Assembly: GCA_026987085.1 (NCBI GenBank)
Contig: JALSNH010000157.1
Span: forward strand, 1-9,935
DNA: 9,935 bases
From: Aquificota bacterium
GTDB taxonomy: Bacteria > Aquificota > Aquificia > Aquificales > QOAS01
Direction of reading: 5' to 3'
Shown here: piece by piece, positions 1 through 6,277 of the stretch
Numbering within the stretch: the first letter of the stretch is position 1
Layout of the letters: every line of letters begins with the position of its first letter
Translations under genes and position numbers: made by a program
Notes under the pieces: generated by a model
Database searches by the model: none
Seen by the model: the letters and a program-made list of their open reading frames with translations, nothing else
What the model was told of the DNA's origin: nothing

Positions 1-1281
1 GTATGGGTTCACGAATTTGGCCACTTTCTATTTGCCAAACTGTTCGGCGTAAAGGTTGAAACTTTTTCCTTAGGTTTCGGACCTTCAATAGTTCAAAAAA
101 GGTGGGGCGAAACGGTCTATCAAATCGCCCTTTTGCCCCTGGGGGGCTACGTAAAACTCTACGGGGAGGAGGACGGTGAAGAGGTAAGAAAGGACCCCCG
201 CTCCTTTTACTCCAAACCGCCGTGGCAGAGGATACTCATAGCTTTGGGAGGGCCCCTTTTTAACTTCCTTTTTGCGGTTTTGGTATTTTGGATAGTCCTA
301 TTAAAACCGCAGGAGGTTCCCCTCTATATCACCCAACCGCCGGTAGTTGAAAAGGTTGTTCCCCACTCTTTGGCGGAAAAAATCGGATTAAAGCCGGGCG
401 ACCGTATAGTGGCGGTTGACGGTCAAAAGGTCCAAAGTTGGGAGCAACTCGACAAAATCCTCCGTTGGAAGGTAGGTAAGGAGGTGGAGTTAACCGTTGA
501 AAGGAACGGAAAAACCCTAAACCTAAAAGTGAAGTTAGGTTTCGATATCCTAAAAAAGGGATTAGGTTTAGAACCCTACCTTCCTCCTGTGGTAGGTGAG
601 GTAATAAAAGGAACCCCCGCCGAGCAGGTAGGTTTAAAACCGGGAGACCGCATTTTGGAAGTCAACGGTAAACCGGTAAAGGACTGGTATGAACTTGTAA
701 AACTGGTAAGGGAAAATGGTGAAAACCCTCTCCATCTAAAGGTAAAAAGGGGAAACAAGATACTCGACCTAACGGTGGTTCCCAAAGTTCAAAAGCTCCC
801 CGACGGAAGAGTAATTCCCTATATAGGGATAACTCCAAAGGTTGAATATAAAGAAGTTAAACTCTCGCCGGTGGAAGCTTTACAAAAGGCCGTTGATAGG
901 ACTATTTACTTAAGCTACCTTACGGTGGAAACGATTATCGGCCTTTTTACAGGTGAAGTATCGGTCAAAACTTTGGGCGGACCGGTGGCGATAGCCTCCT
1001 TTGCAGGGAAAGCTGCCGAGGCGGGCATTTCTACCTTCCTAAACGCCATGGGAATTTTGTCTGTTCAACTCGGGCTATTTAACCTTCTGCCTCTGCCAAT
1101 GCTCGACGGCGGTCTAATTTTGCTCTTTTTAATAGAGTGGATTTTGGGAAGACCTCTTCCGAGGAGTTTCAAAGAGTGGTGGGTAAAAATCGGATTTGCC
1201 CTAATAGTAACCTTTATGCTCTTTATCTTTGTTCAAGACATAGTAAGACTCATTACTACCGGAAACGCCTTTCCCCGTTAA
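1..1281 (+). CDS. rseP: RseP family site-2 zinc metalloprotease (5' truncated by window edge)
   Basis: Inner-membrane intramembrane protease of the RseP/S2P family. Such enzymes cleave membrane-embedded substrates such as anti-sigma factors and signal-peptide remnants. The reading frame is open from base 1, so the true start lies to the left. Counting from base 1, the zinc-binding HEFGH motif is at residues 4-8 (E. coli RseP has it near residue 22, so roughly 15-20 residues are missing). The PLGGYVKLYGE segment near residue 46 is typical of the family. Two tandem PDZ domains follow at about 110-180 and 195-262, each with the GLKPGDRI carboxylate-loop region. The third zinc ligand is the Asp of the LPMLDGG motif (D369). 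A last membrane helix lies at about 395-417. A TTG at 133 could be mistaken for a start, but that would remove the catalytic motif. The next gene begins 13 bp downstream on the same strand. Confidence 0.96.
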   Translation, partial: VWVHEFGHFLFAKLFGVKVETFSLGFGPSIVQKRWGETVYQIALLPLGGYVKLYGEEDGEEVRKDPRSFYSKPPWQRILIALGGPLFNFLFAVLVFWIVLLKPQEVPLYITQPPVVEKVVPHSLAEKIGLKPGDRIVAVDGQKVQSWEQLDKILRWKVGKEVELTVERNGKTLNLKVKLGFDILKKGLGLEPYLPPVVGEVIKGTPAEQVGLKPGDRILEVNGKPVKDWYELVKLVRENGENPLHLKVKRGNKILDLTVVPKVQKLPDGRVIPYIGITPKVEYKEVKLSPVEALQKAVDRTIYLSYLTVETIIGLFTGEVSVKTLGGPVAIASFAGKAAEAGISTFLNAMGILSVQLGLFNLLPLPMLDGGLILLFLIEWILGRPLPRSFKEWWVKIGFALIVTFMLFIFVQDIVRLITTGNAFPR

Positions 1282-1294
1282 GCTTTCTCCTTAA

Positions 1295-2059
1295 ATGACC
1301 CTTTTAGAGGTAAAAAATCTTTCGGTTTCCTACGGCGGTTTTAAAGCGGTTCAAAATGTCTCCTTCAAAGTTGATAAAGGTGAAATAGTTTGCCTCGTAG
1401 GGGAGAGCGGAAGCGGAAAATCGACCATCTTGAGGGCTATAGCGGGACTTTTACCCGAAAGTGCAAAGGTGGAAGGCTCAGCCCTATTTGAGGGTAAAGA
1501 TTTACTAAAACTCCCCAAAAGGGAGCTAAACAAAATACGGGGCTCCCTAATAGGTTTTATATTTCAAGAACCCTCCCTTTACCTGGACCCCCTATTTAAA
1601 GTAGGTAAACAGATAGAGGAAACCTGTTTAATACATTCCAACAAAAGGTGCAGAGAAAAGGCTATCCTTTCATTGGAAAAAACGGGAATAGAAGACCCGT
1701 TGAGGGTTTACAATTCCTACCCGCACCAACTTTCGGGGGGTTTAAAGCAAAGGGTCAATATAGCGGACGCAACGGTAAACGGTCCCAAACTCCTTTTGGC
1801 CGACGAACCTACAACCGCCTTAGACGTATCGACCCAAAAGAGGATTCTAAAACTCTTTTTAAAACAGAAGGAGGAAGGACGCTCCGTTCTGCTCGTTACC
1901 CACGATTTTGGAGTTGTTTGGGAGGTTGCGGACCGTGTAGTTGTGTTAAAAGATGGGAAACTGGTAGAGGAAGGTTCGGTTTTTGACCTCTACAGGGAAC
2001 CCAAACACCCTTACACCAAAAGGTTAGTTTCGATATTTAGAGAACTTTCGGAGTTTTAA
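1295..2059 (+). CDS. ABC transporter ATP-binding protein, dipeptide/oligopeptide/nickel (DppD/NikD) type
   Basis: Cytoplasmic ATPase subunit of an importer, 254 residues. The Walker A motif GESGSGKST is at residues 36-44, the Q-loop Gln at 91 (FIFQEP), the ABC signature LSGGL at 146-150, Walker B LLLADE at 166-171 and the switch His at 203 (THDF). The YREPKHPYTKRLV segment near 233-245 is characteristic of the OppD/DppD/NikD branch. The protein is much shorter than OppD (about 335 residues) because the C-terminal extension is missing; NikD-type subunits have about this length. It is not PstB, despite lying next to pst genes, because its signature and C-terminal motif belong to the peptide/nickel branch. 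No permease or binding protein of this type is in the window, so the substrate is unknown. ATG was chosen 13 bp after the rseP stop; the preceding bases (TTTCTCCTTAA) contain no Shine-Dalgarno sequence. It is probably co-transcribed with rseP and converges on pstC. Confidence 0.93.
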   Translation: MTLLEVKNLSVSYGGFKAVQNVSFKVDKGEIVCLVGESGSGKSTILRAIAGLLPESAKVEGSALFEGKDLLKLPKRELNKIRGSLIGFIFQEPSLYLDPLFKVGKQIEETCLIHSNKRCREKAILSLEKTGIEDPLRVYNSYPHQLSGGLKQRVNIADATVNGPKLLLADEPTTALDVSTQKRILKLFLKQKEEGRSVLLVTHDFGVVWEVADRVVVLKDGKLVEEGSVFDLYREPKHPYTKRLVSIFRELSEF

Positions 2060-2073
2060 AAGGAAAAAGAACT

Positions 2074-3036
2074 TTAAAGGTTGTATTTTCTTGCCTTTCC
2101 TAAAAACACCGTCTTGGCAACCCACAGAATTAAAAAGTCAACCACCAACAGAAGGAAAGCCAAAGCAATGAGAGCCGAATACTCAAGTTGATTATCCGCC
2201 TCACCAAATTCGTTGGCTATGGTTGAGGTTATAGTTGTTCCCGGATCAAAAAGGTGAACCGTTAAATTGGGAAAGTTTCCAACAACGAAGGTGACCGCCA
2301 TAGTCTCGCCAAGGGCCCTTCCTAAAGCCAAAATTACGGACCCTATAATAGCCAACTTGGCAAACGGAAACATCACCTTAACTATCACTTCGGTTTTAGT
2401 TGCTCCCAAACCGTAAGCCGATTCCTTCAAAATGGGAGGAACCACATTCAAAGCGTCTCTGGTTACCGAAGCTATAAAAGGAGTTATCATTAGTGCCAGA
2501 ACAACGCCGGCAGTAAAGTAATCGGTTCCAAACATCTGGCCACTAAAAAGCTCATTGAGAATAGGAACATGGTCAAAAATTTTGTGAAGCGTAGGTTCCA
2601 CATACTTACTCATTAGGGGAACCAAAACATAAAGCCCCCACATTCCGTAAATAATCGATGGAATGGCAGCAAGAATCTCTACAAGAGTTCCTACAACCGT
2701 TTTCAAACGGGGTGGACAAAGCTCGGCCAAAAAGATGGCAATACCAAAACCTAAAGGAGTGGCTAAAAGAATTGCTATCATTGTTGTTATTAAAGTTCCA
2801 TAAATGTGGGGCAGAGCACCGTAAAGGTCGCTATCGGGGTCCCATTCGGTTCCAAAAATAAACTTTAAGAAACCTATCTCTTTAAAGGTATAGCTACTTT
2901 CCTTAAAAAGGACTATAAAAATACCAACCAAAATAAGGGCAAAAATTAGAGCCGTCAAAAGGAGGAATTTTTCGAAAATCAGGTCTTGAAATCGGAATTT
3001 TTTACCCAACGCCTTTAAATCGGAATAATCCTTCAT
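2074..3036 (-). CDS. pstC: Phosphate ABC transporter permease PstC
   Basis: One of the two membrane-spanning subunits of the high-affinity phosphate importer PstSCAB, 320 residues. The family pattern is clear: a long N-terminal tail, a first helix at about 24-44, the periplasmic EWDPDSDLYGALPHIYGTL segment at 64-82, and the AAIPSIIYGMWGLYVLVP core at 123-140. The ATPase-contacting EAA loop is at about 204-227 (KESAYGLGATKTEVIVKVMF). Further helices lie at about 173-195, 228-250 and 285-306. PstC is favoured over PstA by the WDP/YGALP region and the overall length. The start overlaps the stop of the upstream small gene by four bases (ATGA) and has a strong Shine-Dalgarno sequence, indicating coupled translation. 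The gene is last in its transcript within the window: it meets a convergent gene 14 bp further on, and no pstA or pstB follows. Confidence 0.95.
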   Translation of the reverse strand: MKDYSDLKALGKKFRFQDLIFEKFLLLTALIFALILVGIFIVLFKESSYTFKEIGFLKFIFGTEWDPDSDLYGALPHIYGTLITTMIAILLATPLGFGIAIFLAELCPPRLKTVVGTLVEILAAIPSIIYGMWGLYVLVPLMSKYVEPTLHKIFDHVPILNELFSGQMFGTDYFTAGVVLALMITPFIASVTRDALNVVPPILKESAYGLGATKTEVIVKVMFPFAKLAIIGSVILALGRALGETMAVTFVVGNFPNLTVHLFDPGTTITSTIANEFGEADNQLEYSALIALAFLLLVVDFLILWVAKTVFLGKARKYNL

Positions 3037-3350
3037 TTTTGTCCTCCCTTTTTTCCTTTAGCCGGTGGATGCAATTCGCCCTTTTCCAGACGAATTTTTT
3101 GGTCCAACTTTAAATATGCGAGTAGAAAGAGAGTAGCTAGAACAAAAGCCACTATCGATGTAATGTCCAGAAATTCCTTTAAGTCTCGGTTGTGCATTAA
3201 GGGTCTTACAAAATAGGAAACCAAACCAACAACCATTAGGAGGGCAACCAAAACTCTAAAAAAACTACGTCTTTCCTCAACGGAAACAGCTTTAAAAACA
3301 AAACCGAAGGCAAGAAGGGCTATAAGGGCAAAAATCAAAGATGCGGACAT
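3033..3350 (-). CDS. Small three-helix membrane protein of unknown function in the pst operon
   Basis: I do not recognise this 105-residue protein. It has three likely membrane helices at about residues 3-19, 31-48 and 62-80, with a charged loop (EERR, 25-28) after the first and HNRDLKEFLD before the third. The tail at 81-105 is strongly basic and rich in Lys and Gly. It contains no Cys and no motif that I can assign. That it is a real gene is supported by its position between pstS (13-bp gap) and pstC (4-bp ATGA overlap), the Shine-Dalgarno sequence placed in its 3' end, and the clear helix pattern. PstSCAB normally has no such subunit. An accessory role in phosphate uptake or signalling is inferred from position only. 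The start ATG has no Shine-Dalgarno sequence. Confidence 0.8.
   Translation of the reverse strand: MSASLIFALIALLAFGFVFKAVSVEERRSFFRVLVALLMVVGLVSYFVRPLMHNRDLKEFLDITSIVAFVLATLFLLAYLKLDQKIRLEKGELHPPAKGKKGGQK
3041..3048 (-). promoter_or_regulatory. Strong ribosome binding site for pstC
   Basis: Read on the minus strand, GGGAGGAC ends five bases before the pstC ATG. It lies inside the last codons of the upstream small membrane-protein gene, whose Lys/Gly-rich tail it helps encode. It is the only good Shine-Dalgarno sequence before any of the nine visible gene starts. Confidence 0.75.
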
Positions 3351-3363
3351 AGATTAACTATTT

Positions 3364-4377
3364 TTATTTAGTATTGCTACCGTATTTGTAGTCAACCCAC
3401 ATTTTTCTAACTTTTTCTTTTACACTTTCGGGTAAAGGTGCGTAGAAAAGTTTTTTGGCTATAGGGTCTCCGAAAGTATAGCCCCAATTGAAGAATTCCA
3501 TAACCATTTTATTCCTGTTCACTTTTTCCTTAGGTAGAAGAGCCCAAGTAGCACCAACTATAGGCCAAGTTTCCTTACCGGGTTGGTAAGTTAAACTTGC
3601 GTAGAACCCGTTTTCGGGACCCCACTGGGCGTATTTAAGGGCTGATTGGAACCCTTTAAGGGAAGGTTCGACATAATAACCATCTCTGTTTTGGAGAGAA
3701 ACAACTTTTAGTCCACCTTTTACGGCGTAGGTATATTCAACATAACCTATAGTGCCCTGCTTCTTCTGAATTACGGCAGCTACACCTGCATTACCTTTTG
3801 CGGCAACAATATTGTATAAACCCCAGAAAGGTTTTTTCGAAGGTTTGTGAAATCTAAGTTGGGAACCGCAAGCCTTTACAAGATAGCTTGTAACAGTATA
3901 GGTTGTTCCCGATTTGTCTGCCCTAACTGCTATTAAAATAGGTAAGTGGGGTAAGCTTTCGCCAGGGTTTGCAGCTTTAATTACAGGATTGTCCCAATAG
4001 CGAATTCTTCCGGAGAAAATTCCGCAAACCGCTTTAGTAGAAAGTTTTAAATGGTCCACACCGGGCAAGTTATAAGCGAACACAGCACCAAAAGCGGCTA
4101 TAGGAAATTGCATTAAGTTTTTCCGTTTTAGTTGGCTCGGTTTTAAAGGAGCATCGGAAGCACCAAAATCTACCATTCTTTGGGAAACCATACGGATACC
4201 GGCTCCGGAACCTACGGCTTGGTAGTTTACTTGAACGGTAGTATAGCTAACATAATCTTGTGCCCAATCCTGTAGGAGAGGAGCTATCGCTGAGGAACCT
4301 GCACCGTTGACGGAAGCTGCTAAACTTACAGAAGCGGTAAAAAGGACGGAAGTTAGTAAAGCTTTTTTAGTAACCAT
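3364..4377 (-). CDS. pstS: Phosphate ABC transporter substrate-binding protein PstS
   Basis: Periplasmic phosphate receptor that delivers phosphate to the PstCA permease, 337 residues. An N-terminal signal peptide (MVTKKALLT, then a hydrophobic run to SLAA at about 21) has no lipobox Cys, so the mature protein should be soluble. Phosphate-site segments are visible in family order: GAGSSA at 25-30, GSGAG at 56-60, FGASDAPL at 71-78 and the R-ADK-SGTTY segment at 152-160. KGNAGVAAVI (194-203) and TIGYVEYTYA (209-218) are further PstS hallmarks. Cys118 and Cys170 might form a disulfide. The gene is first in a minus-strand operon followed by a small membrane-protein gene and pstC. It is divergent from the transglutaminase gene across a 50-bp promoter region. 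The ATG is preceded by CCAAACTT rather than a Shine-Dalgarno sequence. Confidence 0.96.
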   Translation of the reverse strand: MVTKKALLTSVLFTASVSLAASVNGAGSSAIAPLLQDWAQDYVSYTTVQVNYQAVGSGAGIRMVSQRMVDFGASDAPLKPSQLKRKNLMQFPIAAFGAVFAYNLPGVDHLKLSTKAVCGIFSGRIRYWDNPVIKAANPGESLPHLPILIAVRADKSGTTYTVTSYLVKACGSQLRFHKPSKKPFWGLYNIVAAKGNAGVAAVIQKKQGTIGYVEYTYAVKGGLKVVSLQNRDGYYVEPSLKGFQSALKYAQWGPENGFYASLTYQPGKETWPIVGATWALLPKEKVNRNKMVMEFFNWGYTFGDPIAKKLFYAPLPESVKEKVRKMWVDYKYGSNTK

Positions 4378-4381
4378 AAGT

Positions 4382-4410
4382 TTGGAACTTTATTCGCGAT
4401 TGTGTTAAAT
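4382..4410 (+). promoter_or_regulatory. Candidate promoter for the transglutaminase gene, divergent to pstS
   Basis: TTGGAA (4382-4387) and TTAAAT (4405-4410), four of six matches each, are separated by 17 bp. The predicted start near 4417 leaves a leader of about 10 bases, too short for a usual Shine-Dalgarno sequence, and none is present. It overlaps the pstS promoter candidate head to head, so the two could exclude each other. Confidence 0.33.
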
Positions 4411-4427
4411 TTATGTAAAAACTTCAA
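4399..4427 (-). promoter_or_regulatory. Candidate sigma-70-type promoter for pstS
   Basis: On the minus strand, TTGAAG (4422-4427) and CACAAT (4399-4404) each match the -35 and -10 consensus at four of six positions and are separated by exactly 17 bp. Transcription would start near 4392, giving a leader of about 15 bases. Both boxes are weak, so this is a suggestion. The -10 box directly abuts the -10 box proposed for the divergent gene. Confidence 0.35.
4403..4419 (-). promoter_or_regulatory. Possible Pho-box-like direct repeat upstream of pstS
   Basis: Read on the minus strand, TTTACA and TTAACA are spaced five bases apart, an 11-bp period. This resembles the half-site spacing of PhoB/PhoP response-regulator boxes, in particular the TTAACA-type repeats of Bacillus PhoP. 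A weak alternative -10 (TAAAGT) lies 10 bp downstream, the arrangement used by PhoB-type activators. Only two half-sites are seen and the DNA is AT-rich, so chance is a real alternative. Confidence 0.25.
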
Positions 4428-6236
4428 ATGAGGTTTTCAATCTTTCAAACCATTTTGATGTTAATTGTTCTAATACCTACCCTTTTGGGATTCTTAGCCT
4501 TTAAAAGTGAATCTCTTACGTTGGTTCCTTCTCTAATTTTAATAATTTCCCTTTTGCTGCTTTTGATCAAAAAAAACGATACCTCTATAAGCTTTATAAA
4601 ACTCTCCTTTTTTTCCTTTCTTTTACTGCATTCTATACTTTCTATAGCAAAACTATCGTTGAATAACCTTCCTCTAACCCTCTTTGGATTCTCTCAAATA
4701 TTTATTTCCTACATACTTTGGTGGGAAAATTCCTTTCGAAAATACCTATATTTGGCTCTTTTAAGTTTTCTAAACCTTACGGTGGTTAGCCTTTACTTTG
4801 CAAACCTTACATTTGGTGTTTTTTTAATTTTATACCTGCTATTGATTTTATATTTTTTTCTACTTCTCGGAGCAAGAATATACGAAAAGGAAGAAAAAAA
4901 ATTGGTTGTATACCTTTTTAAATATTCACTATTTACCTATTTGGTTATTTTTATCTTTGGAATAGCACTTTTTTTCACTCTTCCACGGCCTTCTAAACCT
5001 ATTTTTTCCTTAATCCATAAGGAAAAGCCTAAAATAGGTTTTAGTAATGAAATAAAGCTAGGTCAGTTTGACAGCATATCTTCCGATCCTACTGTTGTTT
5101 TTAGGGCAAAAATACCCTTTAAATCTCCAAAACTTTATTGGCGCGGTAATACTTTAGAAACATTCGATGGAAAAACTTGGAGTTCCTATAAAGGAATTTA
5201 CGCAAAAACGATTGATAAATCATCAAAAAATTTTAAAGAAACATTACTAATTGCTCCCTACGGTGGAAAAAGCGTTTTCCTACTGGGATATCCCAAAAAG
5301 ATACTCAAAAGTTCCATTGAAAGTTTATCAATAAACTACTCAAAAAACGTTGTTCTTTCTAAAGAAGAAATTTTAAAACCTGCCAAAGTTGTTTTATTGA
5401 TTACCAAACCATCAAAAGTTAAGGTTAAATTGATTAATAGAAAACCTTTAATAGAAATACCGCCCAATATAAAACCGGTTATTGGAAAAATAATAAAAAA
5501 GTATCATCTAAAAGGAAAAAATTTTTACGAAACAAAACTAAGAATTATAAAGTTTTTTGAACAATTTAAATATTCTTTAAGTAATAAAGCAAAAGATCTA
5601 ATAGAGTTTTTGGAAATTTATAAATCCGGTAATTGCGAATATTTTGCTTCAGCTTCAGCATTAATATTTCGATATTTAGGGTATCCAACACGAGTAGTTG
5701 TTGGATTCTATGGAGGAGATTACAATCCGCTTACCGGTTATTACGTTATTAGAGAAAAAAATGCCCACGCGTGGGTGGAAATTTTTTACAAAAACCGCTG
5801 GTGGAGATTCGATGCAACCCAATACGCTTTGGTGGGTACAAAGGTCGAAAAAAACCTTCAATCGGTCAATTTGAAAGAAAAAAAACTCCTTTTGTTTTGG
5901 GATACTTTAAATACCATTTGGTTTGAGTATGTAGTTAATTTGAATCAAAAAAAGCAAATAGAGATCCTAAATAACCTAAAAAGTGGATTTTTACAAATCC
6001 ACTACCTATTTAGGGTTCATAGAGAAGTTTTTTACATATTTTTGGTAATTTTTTTACTAGTTTTGATTTCGCAATATAAAAAACTACTGATATTCTTTAT
6101 TAAACTTTTCCTATCCTTAAAGGAAAGGGATTTTAAAATCCTCAGTTTAAATCCTGTCGAAGTTTACATATACTTTTGGAAAAGCAACCCCAAGAAATTT
6201 AAGCGCTACAAGAAAATTTTGAAATCCATTATATAA
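4428..6236 (+). CDS. TgpA-type membrane-anchored transglutaminase-like protein
   Basis: Predicted inner-membrane protein of 602 residues with a periplasmic transglutaminase-like (papain-fold) domain. The N-terminus carries about seven helices (roughly 7-25, 30-47, 57-76, 82-99, 104-124, 127-149 and 160-185), as in the DUF3488 region of TgpA. A beta-rich periplasmic stretch follows (about 190-345), including LYWRGNTLETFDGKTWSSY, a TgpA-family signature. The catalytic triad is complete: Cys403 in SGNCEYFAS, His447 in NAHAWVE and Asp462 in WRFDATQ. A final helix lies at about 533-550, with a short basic C-terminal tail. Length and domain order fit the TgpA family (about 650-670 residues). The natural substrate is unknown. 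MoxR ATPase and DUF58 genes, frequent partners of such proteins, are absent here. The gene is markedly AT-rich (23% GC in 5401-5460, against 50% in 601-660 of rseP). It has no Shine-Dalgarno sequence; the bases before the ATG are AACTTCAA. Confidence 0.92.
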   Translation: MRFSIFQTILMLIVLIPTLLGFLAFKSESLTLVPSLILIISLLLLLIKKNDTSISFIKLSFFSFLLLHSILSIAKLSLNNLPLTLFGFSQIFISYILWWENSFRKYLYLALLSFLNLTVVSLYFANLTFGVFLILYLLLILYFFLLLGARIYEKEEKKLVVYLFKYSLFTYLVIFIFGIALFFTLPRPSKPIFSLIHKEKPKIGFSNEIKLGQFDSISSDPTVVFRAKIPFKSPKLYWRGNTLETFDGKTWSSYKGIYAKTIDKSSKNFKETLLIAPYGGKSVFLLGYPKKILKSSIESLSINYSKNVVLSKEEILKPAKVVLLITKPSKVKVKLINRKPLIEIPPNIKPVIGKIIKKYHLKGKNFYETKLRIIKFFEQFKYSLSNKAKDLIEFLEIYKSGNCEYFASASALIFRYLGYPTRVVVGFYGGDYNPLTGYYVIREKNAHAWVEIFYKNRWWRFDATQYALVGTKVEKNLQSVNLKEKKLLLFWDTLNTIWFEYVVNLNQKKQIEILNNLKSGFLQIHYLFRVHREVFYIFLVIFLLVLISQYKKLLIFFIKLFLSLKERDFKILSLNPVEVYIYFWKSNPKKFKRYKKILKSII

Positions 6237-6255
6237 ACTTTTTTGAATGAATTTT

Positions 6256-6261
6256 TACAAT
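6256..6261 (+). promoter_or_regulatory. Possible -10 element before the MCE gene
   Basis: TACAAT matches the -10 consensus at five of six positions. It lies 16 bases before the ATG of the MlaD-family gene, in the 41-bp spacer after the transglutaminase gene. No acceptable -35 is found 17 bp upstream (ATAAAC), so the gene may instead be read through from upstream. Confidence 0.22.
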
Positions 6262-6277
6262 TTCCTTTTTTGTAGAA

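Noticed and set aside
133..1281. rseP starting at TTG 133
   Set aside because: The same frame is open back to base 1 and encodes the HEFGH metal site upstream of 133, so the gene starts outside the window.
1648..1986. 112-residue plus-strand open frame inside the ABC ATPase gene
   Set aside because: It is a shifted-frame shadow of a gene with all expected ATPase motifs, and its own translation shows no family features.
1295..2059. The ABC ATPase as PstB for the nearby pst genes
   Set aside because: The signature region and the YREPKHPYT motif belong to the peptide/nickel branch, and the gene is on the opposite strand, convergent to pstC.
2056..2080. Bidirectional terminator between the ABC ATPase gene and pstC
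   Set aside because: Only CTTTAAAG is palindromic; there is no stable stem or T-run.
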